DNA of 64,000 nucleotides from Halomarina pelagica (GTDB taxonomy: Archaea > Halobacteriota > Halobacteria > Halobacteriales > Haloarculaceae). Position numbers and translations under genes: made by a program. The notes below the pieces were generated by a model, which was given only the letters and a program-made list of their open reading frames with translations, searched no databases and was not told where the DNA came from. The stretch lies in the NCBI RefSeq assembly GCF_024228315.1, contig NZ_CP100454.1, forward strand, positions 3,224,001-3,288,000, read 5' to 3'. Each line of letters starts with the position of its first letter. Positions within the stretch are counted from its first letter, which is position 1. Shown here piece after piece: positions 9,029 to 18,124 of this stretch.

Positions 9029-10434
9029 ACGCCGACCAGCGCGAGGGGGTGCTCGACGCGGCGCGCTACCTGCGCGAGGTGCGCCCGCTCGACCCCGAGG
9101 AGCTGTGCGAGTACGTCGAGGGGCGACCCCACCCGGCGGTCGTCCGGCAGGTGCTCCGCGAGGCGGCCTACGACCTCCGGATCCGCGAGCGCGAGGACGG
9201 AACGTTCGCCCCCGTCGAGGACGGCCCCCTCGACCTCCCCGTCGGCGAGATCCGTCGCTTCCCGCGGTCCCACGAGCGCCGCCTGGAGGACCTCCTCGTC
9301 GAGCGCTACGGCGCGCGCTGGCACGCGGGGGAGTCGGGCGATCGGCTTCGCGCGACGATCCGGCGGGTCAAGGACGAGTACTACCGCCAGCACCCCGTCG
9401 AGTACGACGAGGAGACGGCGCTCGCCTACGCGATCTACCACCTGCCGGACTACTACGCCGTCGGGGGGTACGTCGCCGCCGACCTCGCGAGCGGCGGGTT
9501 GCTCCCGCGGGCGGTCCGCGTCCTCGACGTGGGCGCGGGCGTCGGCGGCCCCGCACTGGGGCTGCTCGATCTCCTCGCCGGCGAGGCGGTCGTCGAGTAC
9601 CACGCGGTCGAGCCGAGCGCGGCGGCCGACGTGTTCGAGCGACTGGTCGAATCGGGGCCGAACCGCCGGGTGACGGTCCACCGCGAGACGGCGGAGGCGT
9701 TCGAGCCGGCGGGCGAGTACGACGTCGTGCTGTTCGCCAACGTCTGGAGCGAACTGGACGACCCGGAAGCCGTCGCCCGGCGCTACGTCGAGTCGATCGC
9801 CGAGGACGGGACGATGGTCGGGGTCGCTCCCGCCGACAGGAACACCGCGATCGGCCTGCGCGAGGTCGAGCGGGCGCTCGAACGCGACCCCGGCCTCACC
9901 GTCTACGCGCCCGAGGTTCGCCTCTGGCCGGGGCGGACGCCGAGCGACCGCGGCTGGTCGTTCGACGCGAAGCCCGACCTCGCCGTCCCCGACGTGCAGC
10001 GCCGCCTCGACGACGCCGCGGCCGACCCCGAGCACTCCCCCGGCGAGTTCGTCAACGCGGACGTGCAGTACGCCTACACGTTCCTCAGACGGGACGGGCG
10101 GCGCGCGATCGACTTCGCGCCGGAGGCCTCCCGGTTCGCCCGGATGGCAGACGCCGAGGAGCACGTCACCGAGCGCATCGACCTCACGGCGATCAAGCTC
10201 AGCCGCGACCTCGGGCGGAACAACCCGCTGTTCAAGATCGGCGACGGGAGCGAGGCGGTCGACCACTACGCCGTGCTCACCCGCGAGTCGGCGCTGAACC
10301 GCGACCTCCGCCGGGCCGACTACGGCGACCTGCTCGTGATCGAGAACGGCCTGCTCCTGTGGAACGACGACGAGCGGGCGTACAACCTCGTCGTGGACGG
10401 CGAGACCGCCGTCGACGCCGTCTCCGTACCGTGA
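9025..10434 (+). CDS. Class I SAM-dependent methyltransferase, Rsm22-like
   Basis: A 469-residue protein beginning at the GTG that overlaps the tyrA stop. An N-terminal 140-residue region precedes YAIYHLPDYYAVGGYV and the SAM-binding loop LDVGAGVGGPALG at about residues 170-182. This order is typical of the small-ribosomal-subunit Rsm22 family, which is linked to ribosome assembly in mitochondria and archaea. The C-terminal third (SRDLGRNNPLFKIGDG) is conserved in haloarchaeal homologues as far as I recall. Coupling to tyrA looks like simple operon packing rather than shared chemistry. Confidence 0.75.
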   Translation: MNADQREGVLDAARYLREVRPLDPEELCEYVEGRPHPAVVRQVLREAAYDLRIREREDGTFAPVEDGPLDLPVGEIRRFPRSHERRLEDLLVERYGARWHAGESGDRLRATIRRVKDEYYRQHPVEYDEETALAYAIYHLPDYYAVGGYVAADLASGGLLPRAVRVLDVGAGVGGPALGLLDLLAGEAVVEYHAVEPSAAADVFERLVESGPNRRVTVHRETAEAFEPAGEYDVVLFANVWSELDDPEAVARRYVESIAEDGTMVGVAPADRNTAIGLREVERALERDPGLTVYAPEVRLWPGRTPSDRGWSFDAKPDLAVPDVQRRLDDAAADPEHSPGEFVNADVQYAYTFLRRDGRRAIDFAPEASRFARMADAEEHVTERIDLTAIKLSRDLGRNNPLFKIGDGSEAVDHYAVLTRESALNRDLRRADYGDLLVIENGLLLWNDDERAYNLVVDGETAVDAVSVP

Positions 10435-11034
10435 TCATCGGACGGCCTGCCGCCGGATCTCGTATCGCTCGACGCCCTGCTCGGACCGGACGACCGTCTC
10501 GACGGTGACGACGCCGCCGTTCCCCCTGACGGCGAGCGCGCCGCCGAGATCGGTCTCGATCGTCCGCTTGCTCGTGTGCGTCTCCCCGGGCGCGAGGCGA
10601 CCGACTCGTTCCGCGCCCCGCCAGACGTGCTCGCCGTCGGCGGAGATGCGGGTCTCGACCACGACGCCCGTCCTGGGCCGATCGTCGCGGTTGGTCACGG
10701 AAGCGACGACGGTCGCTCCGGTTGGGGTGATGGGTTCGACCCGCGTGACGCTGAACGCGTAGGAACCGGGGCCGCCCCCGCTCGTCGCGGCCGTCGGCGT
10801 CGGGGAACCGCCCCCGCCGTTCCGTCCGCTCGCCGGCGGCACCGTCCCCTCCGCGAGTCGGCTGTCGTCGACGACGATCGAACCGGCGCTGCCGGTCCGG
10901 TCGCCGTCGTCGTTCGGTACGAGCGATCCCTGGTGGCCGGGGGCGGGCGCGCCGCCGACCACGAAGACGAGGCCCGTCGCCGTAGCGAGGATAGCGCCGA
11001 GGCTGACGAGCGTAACGAATCTGTGTGCGTGCAT
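10435..11034 (-). CDS. Secreted or membrane-anchored protein with CARDB-like domain
   Basis: A 199-residue protein with an N-terminal hydrophobic segment (about residues 8-28), a disordered Gly/Ser/Pro/Thr-rich linker (about 70-90), and a beta-rich C-terminal domain (VVASVTNRDDRPRTGVVVET) like the CARDB/transglutaminase-accessory folds in haloarchaeal surface proteins. No lipobox cysteine is visible, so it is probably anchored by its N-terminal helix. Its stop abuts the stop of the convergent methyltransferase with no spacer. Function is unknown. Confidence 0.65.
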   Translation of the reverse strand: MHAHRFVTLVSLGAILATATGLVFVVGGAPAPGHQGSLVPNDDGDRTGSAGSIVVDDSRLAEGTVPPASGRNGGGGSPTPTAATSGGGPGSYAFSVTRVEPITPTGATVVASVTNRDDRPRTGVVVETRISADGEHVWRGAERVGRLAPGETHTSKRTIETDLGGALAVRGNGGVVTVETVVRSEQGVERYEIRRQAVR

Positions 11035-11195
11035 CGTGCTTCAACTGCCAGTCCGCGTGTGCCACCTGCGGGTTTCCTGCAGACCCGAATAAACGACGTG
11101 GCTATACGTACTCCGCTCCCCCATCAGCGGGCTAGTGGGTCCCCGACGTTCTCCCGGCCCGATGCGTTTTTGCGGTACGGCGGCACAGGGCACGC

Positions 11196-11963
11196 ATGAA
11201 CGTCCTCCTGACGAACGACGACGGCATCGAGGAGACCGGGTTGCAGGCGCTCTACGAGGCGCTCTCGCCGGTCGCGGACGTGACGGCGATCGCCCCCGCG
11301 AAGGACCAGAGCGCCGTCGGGCGATCGATGTCGAGCCGCGTCGCCGTCGACGAACACGAACTCGGCTACGCCATCCACGGGACGCCCGCCGACTGCGTCG
11401 TGGCGGGTCTCGAGGCGCTCGCGCCCGAGACGGACCTCGTCGTCTCGGGGTGCAATCGGGGGGCGAACCTCGGACAGTACGTCCTCGGGCGGTCGGGGAC
11501 CATCAGCGCCGCCGTCGAGGCGGCCTTCTTCGGCGTCCCCGCGGTCGCCGTCTCGATGTACATCCCCACCGGCGAGGTGGACTACACGACGTTCGACCCC
11601 GGCGTCGAGGAGTACGCCGAGGCGATGCGCGTCGCCCGTCACGTCGCGGAGCACGCCCTCGAGGAGGGCGTCTTCGAGGAGGCGGACTACCTCAACGTGA
11701 ACGTCCCCCTCGCCGACGGCGAGCCGTGCGAGATGGAGATCACGACCCCCTCGACGGTGTACGACATGGGAGCGGACCGGACCGAGGGCCACATCACGCT
11801 CGTCGATCGCATCTGGAACCGGATGGCCGAAGGCGAGGTGGTCGACCCCGAGGGGACCGACCGCCGGGCGATCATGGAACGGCGGGTGAGCGTCTCGCCG
11901 CTGACGGCGTCGCACACTCCTTACCAGCACGACGCGCTCGACCGCCTCGCCGCGATGTACTGA
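11196..11963 (+). CDS. surE: 5'/3'-nucleotidase SurE
   Basis: A 255-residue SurE phosphatase. The metal-binding N-terminus LLTNDDG is at residues 4-10. The loop VGRSMSSR, the GTPADCV segment and SGCNRGANLG supply the remaining active-site Ser and Asn residues. It dephosphorylates nucleoside 5'- and 3'-monophosphates and is proposed to act in nucleotide salvage or stationary-phase survival. A strong T run (GCGTTTTTGCGG) lies about 28 bases before the ATG, consistent with a leaderless mRNA. Confidence 0.93.
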   Translation: MNVLLTNDDGIEETGLQALYEALSPVADVTAIAPAKDQSAVGRSMSSRVAVDEHELGYAIHGTPADCVVAGLEALAPETDLVVSGCNRGANLGQYVLGRSGTISAAVEAAFFGVPAVAVSMYIPTGEVDYTTFDPGVEEYAEAMRVARHVAEHALEEGVFEEADYLNVNVPLADGEPCEMEITTPSTVYDMGADRTEGHITLVDRIWNRMAEGEVVDPEGTDRRAIMERRVSVSPLTASHTPYQHDALDRLAAMY

Positions 11964-12005
11964 CGGGCCCGCTTTCCCCTTGACCGAGTATCGGGCATCC
12001 CGCGG

Positions 12006-13595
12006 TCAATCTCGCCGGGCGACGACCGGCACCTCGACGGTCGACTCGTCCGGCGCGTGGTGGACCGTGACGCCGACGGCCTCCCGCGAGTTGTAGAAGC
12101 CGGCGTCCGTCGTCGCGACGGTGAACCGGAGCGCATCACCCGCGCGCAGGCGGCGCTGGATCGCGACCATCTCGGCCCTGACCGTCCGCTCGTCCGTCCC
12201 GCGGAGGCGAAGCGGCGTCACCTGGTTGCCGACGAGCGTCGCGTCCCCGTCGCTGAGGTGGTAGAACTTGGCGAAGAGCTGCGCGTCGGGGCCGAGCGGG
12301 GAGACGCGCAGGGAGAGCCGCGGCGCGCCGAGCACCTCCAGGTCGCGCTCGATCGGGACGTCGAAGTGCGCCGCCGTCCCGGGCACGTGGTCGCCGTTGA
12401 CCGGCGAGAGCTGGCTCGTCGAGGTCGGAACGAGGGTGTTGGCGATCGTCGTCGCGTCGAGGGAGGACGCGTCCGCGAGGTCGATCGTCCGCGCGTCGGC
12501 GTTCGCCGGCGGCAGGGCGTTCGCCCGGCGGAACCGACCGGTCTGGACCTCGTAGAAGGTGACCGGGGCGAGGTCGGCCGCGCCGCGCCCGGCGACGTGC
12601 TCGTCCAGCCACGCGAGCGCGAGGTCGTCGAGCACCCGACGCTGCTCCGCGCCCGCCGTGTCCGTGAGCGTGTGGCCGCCCTGGAACAGGACGAGCCGCG
12701 TCTCGACGCCGCGCTCGCGAAGCCCCTCGAACGTGCGGATCGCCTCGTTCGGGACGAACAGCGTGTCCGGCCACCCCGAGACGAGGAGCGTCGGCGTCTC
12801 GACGGCGTCGAGCTTCCGCCCCGGCGAGCGCGCGGCGTAGTACGCCCGCCCCTCGTCGGGGAACTCGTTGGTCGCCGTCGCGTACAGGATCGTCCCGTGG
12901 ACCTCCGGATCGAGGCCGTTCTCCACGTCCTCGTACGTCGGCCAGCCGTCGCCGGAGGTGAGGCCGCGCGATCCCGTGATGCCGGTCGCGTAGAGCAGCG
13001 CGTCCCAGCCCGCCTTGACCACGCCGTTCGGGGCCAGCGAGTAGGGGAGGTCGTTCCACGCCCACCGCGGGACGATGGCGTCGAGGCGCGGCTCCTCCGC
13101 GGCCGCCTCGAGCTGGATCCCGCCCGCGTAGGAGACGTTGTCCATGCCCACCGTCGGATCGCCCGGCGCGTCGGTCGCCACCGTCGGGCGCGCGGCCAGC
13201 CAGTCGAGCAGCGCGCTCACGTCGCGCACCTCGTTCGGGCCGTCGACGCCGACCCGACCGCCGCTCTCGCCGAACCCCCGCGAGTCGTACGCGAGGACGG
13301 CGTACCCGTGGCCCGCGTAGAGATCCGTCAGCCGCCGCACCCGCTCGCTCCCGTGGTCGCCGCCCCAGCCGTGGGTCATGAGCACCGACGGGAACGGCCC
13401 CTCGCCGTCGGGCGTCGTGAACCGCCCCGCCAGGGTCGTCCCGTCGAACGAGTCGATCTCGACCGGGCGACCGGAGTAACCGCTTCCGGTCGCCGCGGCG
13501 GTGCGCACGCTCGCACCCGCGGTCGCGCCCGTCGCGGCCGCCGCCAGCGCCCCGAGCGCCCCCAGCACCGCCCGCCTCGTCGGTCGGTCGCGCAT
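12006..13595 (-). CDS. Tat-exported CocE/NonD family alpha/beta hydrolase
   Basis: A 529-residue protein with a clear twin-arginine signal (RPTRRAVLGALGALAAAA, residues 4-21), as expected for folded export in haloarchaea. The alpha/beta-hydrolase core carries HGWGGDHGSER and YDSRGFGESGG. The probable nucleophile is the Ser of NVSYAGG, the acid lies near VSGWPDTLF and the His in QGGHTL. The C-terminal beta-sandwich (from about residue 370) is typical of X-Pro dipeptidyl-peptidase/CocE enzymes. The substrate (peptide, ester or acyl) cannot be read from sequence. Confidence 0.85.
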   Translation of the reverse strand: MRDRPTRRAVLGALGALAAAATGATAGASVRTAAATGSGYSGRPVEIDSFDGTTLAGRFTTPDGEGPFPSVLMTHGWGGDHGSERVRRLTDLYAGHGYAVLAYDSRGFGESGGRVGVDGPNEVRDVSALLDWLAARPTVATDAPGDPTVGMDNVSYAGGIQLEAAAEEPRLDAIVPRWAWNDLPYSLAPNGVVKAGWDALLYATGITGSRGLTSGDGWPTYEDVENGLDPEVHGTILYATATNEFPDEGRAYYAARSPGRKLDAVETPTLLVSGWPDTLFVPNEAIRTFEGLRERGVETRLVLFQGGHTLTDTAGAEQRRVLDDLALAWLDEHVAGRGAADLAPVTFYEVQTGRFRRANALPPANADARTIDLADASSLDATTIANTLVPTSTSQLSPVNGDHVPGTAAHFDVPIERDLEVLGAPRLSLRVSPLGPDAQLFAKFYHLSDGDATLVGNQVTPLRLRGTDERTVRAEMVAIQRRLRAGDALRFTVATTDAGFYNSREAVGVTVHHAPDESTVEVPVVARRD

Positions 13596-13704
13596 GGACG
13601 GTCACTCCCGCCGTGAGGGCAACCCGCTGTCGCCGGGCATGACCGGGGTACTATGTCGGTCACCGCAACGGGTACCTCGCGTCGGCGTGACGAGGAACGC
13701 GTAG

Positions 13705-14097
13705 ATGCGAACGAGTCTCAACGTCCCCGACGACCTCGTCGAGGAGTTCGACCGCGTGTGGAGGGAACAGGGGTTGGACAGCCGGTCGCGGGCGGTCAGG
13801 GAGGCGATGCTCGAGTACGTCGAGTCGCACTCGCGCCTCGAGGCGATGACCGGCGAGATCGTCGCGCTCGTGGGGTTCGACTACCGTCACCACGAGGTGA
13901 TCCGGGAACTCCACGCCGTGCAGCACGACTATCAGGACGTCATCCTCAACACGAGTCACACCCACCAGGGGGAGTGGTGTCTGGAGTCGCTGTTCTGTCG
14001 CGGGGAGGCGAAGCGGGTGCGCGAACTCACGTACCGACTCCGCGACTTCGACGGCGTTCGTCGGGTGAAGGTCATGGTGATCCGGGAGCGCGCGTGA
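13705..14097 (+). CDS. nikR: NikR-like nickel-responsive ribbon-helix-helix regulator
   Basis: A 130-residue regulator: N-terminal ribbon-helix-helix DNA-binding domain (MRTSLNVPDDLVEEFDRV) and a C-terminal ACT-like metal-binding domain. The likely nickel ligands are H74, H85, H87 and C92 (HTHQGEWC). The His-to-Cys gap is one residue shorter than in the E. coli protein, a form I associate with haloarchaeal homologues. It probably represses nickel uptake genes when nickel is present; no nickel transporter lies next to it. It begins 109 bases from the divergent hydrolase gene. Confidence 0.8.
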   Translation: MRTSLNVPDDLVEEFDRVWREQGLDSRSRAVREAMLEYVESHSRLEAMTGEIVALVGFDYRHHEVIRELHAVQHDYQDVILNTSHTHQGEWCLESLFCRGEAKRVRELTYRLRDFDGVRRVKVMVIRERA

Positions 14098-14151
14098 TCG
14101 CCCGGCGTTCGGAGGCCCACATACTTGCTCGCCGCGCGCGAACGCCCGGTC

Positions 14152-14367
14152 GTGTCGAACCGACCGGCGCGGACCGCGCTCGTGACGGCGCTCGGCGACC
14201 GGCGACGGCACCTCGTCGCGCTCGCGCTCGTCGCGGCGGCGTTCGGGGTCGCGGCCGTCCTCGCGTCCAGCGTCGCGTACTACGCCGCGGCCCTGATCGC
14301 CTTCGCGGTCTGGATGGGCTGGTTCGTGCTGACGGCCGTCGACTGGCTAGACCGCGCGGACTTCTGA
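14152..14367 (+). CDS. Small two-helix membrane protein
   Basis: A 71-residue protein if started at the GTG at 14152, with an arginine-rich N-terminus and two membrane helices (about residues 22-42 and 44-64). A promoter-like ATACTTGC at 14121-14128 lies about 28 bases upstream of this GTG, which favours it over the TTG at 14125. Unrecognised; small membrane proteins of this kind are common in haloarchaea. Confidence 0.6.
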   Translation: MSNRPARTALVTALGDRRRHLVALALVAAAFGVAAVLASSVAYYAAALIAFAVWMGWFVLTAVDWLDRADF

Positions 14368-14424
14368 GGCGGTGCGCTCCCCGACGACACCGATCCCCGG
14401 ACTCTCGTCTCCGCTGGCCGACGG

Positions 14425-14958
14425 TCAGGCAGTCCCCTCGTCTTCCGGGTAGAGGACGCGACCGTCGCGGATCTCGGCGAACCGGGTCAGTTCGTGTTCG
14501 TCGGCGCGATCGGGACCGAAGACGTGGACGACGTCGTGACCGCGGGCGACGAGCCAGTCGGCGACGATCCGCCGGTGACAGCGCCAGTAGACCGCCTCGG
14601 CGCACGTGATCGCCGGCGTCCGCTCCGCGGCGAGCGCGATCAGTTCCTCGAGGGCGTCCTGGAAGTCCGCGGTGAGCGCGTAGTCGGCGTAGGCCCGGAA
14701 GGAGGCGTTCTCCCAGGCGGCGTTCGGCGACGCCGAGAGGGGACTCGAACGTCGGCCGCCGAGCGCCTCGATGTGACGGTACTCGATCCCGTGCTCGCCG
14801 AGGGTTTCGGCGAGGGCCTCCGCGTCGAACTGCGGGTTGCGTTCGGAGCCGGGAAAGCGGCGAACGTCGACGACGAGCGTCACTCCGTGAGCGCGCACCG
14901 TCTCGACGAACTCCTCCGCGGAGCGCGAGGAGTGCCCGACGGTGTAGAACCGGGCCAT
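14425..14958 (-). CDS. DUF488 family protein
   Basis: A 177-residue protein with the conserved DUF488 features VGHSSRSAEEFVE near the N-terminus, VDVRRFPGSERNPQFD, and CAEAVYWRCHRRIVADWL near residue 140, including the conserved Cys and His residues. The ATG at 14958 fits family length. DUF488 proteins are soluble and of unknown biochemical role, sometimes found near stress or nucleic-acid repair genes. It is divergent from the carbonic anhydrase gene. Confidence 0.85.
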   Translation of the reverse strand: MARFYTVGHSSRSAEEFVETVRAHGVTLVVDVRRFPGSERNPQFDAEALAETLGEHGIEYRHIEALGGRRSSPLSASPNAAWENASFRAYADYALTADFQDALEELIALAAERTPAITCAEAVYWRCHRRIVADWLVARGHDVVHVFGPDRADEHELTRFAEIRDGRVLYPEDEGTA

Positions 14959-15110
14959 ACGACGGGTAGGCGACCGACCCGGGTATGCGTTCGGACCGCT
15001 ACCGGAGGACTTCGATCGAACGCGGCCGTCCCCAACGAGGGGGAAGGATCGCGACAACTTCGGCCGCAGGGGAAGCAAAGATCCTACTCGGGCGAGTCCT
15101 ATCGGGTACC

Positions 15111-15791
15111 ATGCGCCAGGTATTCGCCGAGTTGCTCCGGAACAATTCGGAGCACGTGAGCGCGTTCAAGGACCGGTTCGACGACGTACAGGACGCCCAG
15201 CGGCCGGACGCGGTCACCGTCTGCTGCTCCGACTCGCGTGTCCTGCAGGACCAGATGTGGGGGAACGACCAGCCCGGTCGCCTCTTCACGTGTAGCAACA
15301 TCGGGAACCGCGTCGTCCAGCGGACCGACGCCGGCGACGTCGTCTCGGGGGACGTCCTCTACCCGATCGAGCACACGGGTACGGAGACCGCGATCGTGGT
15401 GGGACACACGGGCTGTGGAGCCGTCACGGCGGCGTACGCAGACCTCACGGACGGGCTCTCCGAACCTGCCGGTATCGACCACTGTCTCGGGCTGTTGGAG
15501 ACGCACCTCGAGGGGGGCGTCGAGTTGCTCCCCCCGGACGTGGGTGAAACGGACGCCGTAAACCGCCTCGTCGAGTACAACGTCGACAGGCAGGTCGAGT
15601 TCCTCGTCGAGAGCGACAAGATCCCCGCGGACGTCGACGTCGCGGGCGTCGTGTACGACTTCCAGGACGTGTACTCCGGGAATCGGGGTGAGGTCCACGT
15701 CGTCAACGTCGACGGCGAGACGAGCGTGGAGGCGCTCCGGGAGGAACATCCCGAGATCGACTCGCGGATCGAACGACTCTGGGAGTACTGA
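15111..15791 (+). CDS. Beta-class carbonic anhydrase
   Basis: A 226-residue beta-carbonic anhydrase. The zinc site is visible: C39, D41 and R43 in CSDSR, H99 and C102 in VVGHTGCGAV. The enzyme interconverts CO2 and bicarbonate in the cytoplasm. The ATG at 15111 gives the usual N-terminus. It is monocistronic, between DUF488 and the convergent alpha/beta hydrolase. The long acidic surface is normal for a halophile. Confidence 0.93.
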   Translation: MRQVFAELLRNNSEHVSAFKDRFDDVQDAQRPDAVTVCCSDSRVLQDQMWGNDQPGRLFTCSNIGNRVVQRTDAGDVVSGDVLYPIEHTGTETAIVVGHTGCGAVTAAYADLTDGLSEPAGIDHCLGLLETHLEGGVELLPPDVGETDAVNRLVEYNVDRQVEFLVESDKIPADVDVAGVVYDFQDVYSGNRGEVHVVNVDGETSVEALREEHPEIDSRIERLWEY

Positions 15792-15902
15792 TACTGAGCG
15801 TCCCGTCGACGTGCGGGGCGACCGGGAACTGACGGCGGGAAAACGAGGCGGGGGAAACGCGGTGGTCCTCCCGTCGTTCGTCACCCGACCGGGTACGAAT
15901 CG

Positions 15903-16769
15903 TCACCGCGACCCGGTCCCGGAGTTCCCGTCGGAGGCATCCGCTCCATCGATCGGACGAGTGCGTGCGAGGAACGCCCGAACGGCGGCGGTGAAGTAGT
16001 CGGGGGTATCGAGGTTCGAGGCGTGGCCGGCGTGCGGTACTTCGTCGATCTCGACGTTCGAGAGGCGAACCGCCAGCTCCGCCGCGTGGCGCTTCACGAA
16101 CGGCAGTTCGTTCTCGCCGTACAGGACGAGCGTCGGGACGGTGATCGCCGAGAGGTCGATCGACGCCCCGTGAAATCGCGTCATCGACCGGATCACCTTG
16201 GCGAACTCGTCGGTGGTCATCTTCGGTCCCGCCTCGCGGAGTCGTTCGATCCGCCCGTAGTCGCCGCTGACGCCGCCGAAGAGCCGTTCCGTCAGCCACA
16301 CGTTGGCACGCTCGACCCGTTCGTATCCGACGAGTCGAACGGGCGGGATCAGCGCGTTCAACGCGACCCGACGCAGGAACCACTCGCCGCGGGTGAGGAT
16401 CCTCGGGGTGAACGTGTCGGCGAGGATCAGGCCGGCCAGTCGGTCGGGGTGGGCCGCCGCGTACGTCTGGGCGATCATCCCGCCCATGGAGAGTCCGCAG
16501 AGAACCGGTCGGTCGAGATCTAACGCGGTAACGAGGGCGTGCAGATCCGCCGCGAAGAGATCCATCGTGTACTCGGGTTCGGCCGAGCCGCCGGTCCGGC
16601 CGTGCCCGCGGACGTCGTAGACGACCGTCGTGTAGTCGTCCGCGATCGCGTCCGCCTGTCGGTCCCACATCGCGTGATCGACGATGGACGCGTGGACGAA
16701 CACGATCGGCGGCCCCTCGCCGCGTCGCTCGTAGTACGTCTCGACGTCGTTCGTTCGCACTGTCGGCAT
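15903..16769 (-). CDS. Alpha/beta hydrolase
   Basis: A 288-residue alpha/beta hydrolase with oxyanion motif VFVHAS (about 23-28), nucleophile elbow GLSMGG (Ser94), a late acidic turn VLYGENELP and catalytic His in VPHAGHAS. The order and size match 3-oxoadipate enol-lactonase or haloperoxidase-like esterases. Without a degradative operon nearby, a specific substrate should not be assigned. It is the last ordinary-composition gene before the accessory region. Confidence 0.85.
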   Translation of the reverse strand: MPTVRTNDVETYYERRGEGPPIVFVHASIVDHAMWDRQADAIADDYTTVVYDVRGHGRTGGSAEPEYTMDLFAADLHALVTALDLDRPVLCGLSMGGMIAQTYAAAHPDRLAGLILADTFTPRILTRGEWFLRRVALNALIPPVRLVGYERVERANVWLTERLFGGVSGDYGRIERLREAGPKMTTDEFAKVIRSMTRFHGASIDLSAITVPTLVLYGENELPFVKRHAAELAVRLSNVEIDEVPHAGHASNLDTPDYFTAAVRAFLARTRPIDGADASDGNSGTGSR

Positions 16770-17086
16770 ATGGACCTCTCAGACGCGCTCGACCGGCATG
16801 AACGCGAGGTCGACGTCGAGGACCCCACGACGGGACGGGTGGCGGGGATCTCACCCCCGGAGACGGACGCCCGCTCTCTCGGCCCGGACTCTCTCGTTCG
16901 TCTTCGGTTCCTCCGCTCTACTTCGTTCGGGTAGCCGAAATCCGCGTTCGGCCCCTGGCCCCCGGAGATGACCGCATCTAAAACCGCTATGATGGGACGA
17001 GAGTGGTCTTAGATACGTTACGAACGTGAACTCACGACCGGCGAACCGCACGACAAGAATATTGTCTGCTACTACGTAGCACGAAT
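16770..17086. other. Intergenic region between divergent genes
   Basis: About 317 bases carrying the promoters of the minus-strand hydrolase and the plus-strand regulator. No gene was found. The left part is pyrimidine-rich. The right 45 bases hold two palindromes described separately. Base composition changes from very G+C-rich to more A+T-rich here, marking the edge of the accessory region. Confidence 0.5.
17052..17080. promoter_or_regulatory. Two palindromes overlapping the promoter of a winged-helix regulator
   Basis: GACAAGAATATTGTC at 17052-17066 has 5-base arms around an A/T-rich centre that also serves as a TATA-like box about 28 bases before the ATG at 17087. GCTACTACGTAGC at 17068-17080 follows at once. 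Operator-like palindromes over a regulator's own TATA box suggest autoregulation; this is inference from position only. Confidence 0.45.
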
Positions 17087-17875
17087 ATGGATGCAGCCCT
17101 CGACGAGATCAAGTATCTCGCAGCCTCAGCGCACCGCATCGAGGTGATCGACGCACTGGCTGACGGGCCACACAGCCGGGCCGACCTCCGGGCACTGACC
17201 GGGGCATCGTCGTCCACGATCGGGCGGACGTTGGCCGAATTCGAGGATCGGGGGTGGGCCGTACGAAACGGGCATCAGCACAGGGCGACCTCGACAGGAG
17301 CGTTCGTCGCGGAGGAGGTCGTAAGTTTACTTCACCGGATGGAAACCAGACAGAAGCTGCGCGAGGTCGCGCAGTGGCTTCCGACCGAGAAGCTCGGCAT
17401 TACGATCGATGCGTTCTCCGAAGCGGTCGTCACAGTCGACGACACCGACGACCCATACCGGTCCGTCCGTCGCTACGACGACCTGATCGAAGAGGCGGAA
17501 ACGATGCGCGCGTTCGGCACTGCGACGCTCAAGTCGGCCAACGCGGGCACGCTGTTCCGGAACGTCCGGAGCGGTATGGAGACCGAGATCATCTACCCAC
17601 CCCCTATCGTCGAAGCGGTGCTGGACTGGTCCCCCGAAGCGGCCAAGAGAGGACTCGACAGCGGTACCCTCACCATCCTTCTACACGACGCCCTCCCGTG
17701 TGGACTCACGATCTTCGACGACCGTGTCGCGCTCACCGGCTACGATCCGGATACCGGGATGTTACGGGCCATCGTCGACACCGACGCCCCGGAGGCGCGC
17801 GAGTGGGCGACGTCGCTCTACGAGTCCTATCGAGCCGAGGCCCGGCCGCTCGACCCACGTGCTCTCGAAGCCTGA
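17087..17875 (+). CDS. Winged-helix transcriptional regulator with C-terminal sensor-like domain
   Basis: A 262-residue protein. Residues 1-75 form a winged helix (AASAHRIEVIDALADG, then ASSSTIGRTLAEFEDRGW). The remaining 180 residues are a mixed alpha/beta domain typical of haloarchaeal regulators of the FilR1/DUF7343-like group, possibly ligand-binding. It is clearly paralogous to the regulator at 21415: EDRGW, the EVAQW-P motif and the closing LDPR-L are shared. Its own promoter holds two palindromes. Targets are unknown; the SnoaL-like gene 250 bases downstream is the nearest candidate. Confidence 0.8.
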   Translation: MDAALDEIKYLAASAHRIEVIDALADGPHSRADLRALTGASSSTIGRTLAEFEDRGWAVRNGHQHRATSTGAFVAEEVVSLLHRMETRQKLREVAQWLPTEKLGITIDAFSEAVVTVDDTDDPYRSVRRYDDLIEEAETMRAFGTATLKSANAGTLFRNVRSGMETEIIYPPPIVEAVLDWSPEAAKRGLDSGTLTILLHDALPCGLTIFDDRVALTGYDPDTGMLRAIVDTDAPEAREWATSLYESYRAEARPLDPRALEA

Positions 17876-18124
17876 GCCAGGGAGTGCGTCGTGGCCGTGG
17901 GCCTGCTCGCGTGCCGATCACTCTCCTCGATTTCTGTTTCGTCGTCCGGTCGCAAAGCGATCGGTCAGCGGACCGATCGAGTGACCATCCGAACCGAGCG
18001 CGGGTTCCCCACGTGCAGGTGACGACGTTCTTTCGCCCCCTGCAAGTCGCCCAGGGGTTGCGCGAATCCCACTAGGTGCCTATACGTTTCCCGCGCCCGT
18101 ACGGCTGTGCCAGGAGGCGTACCC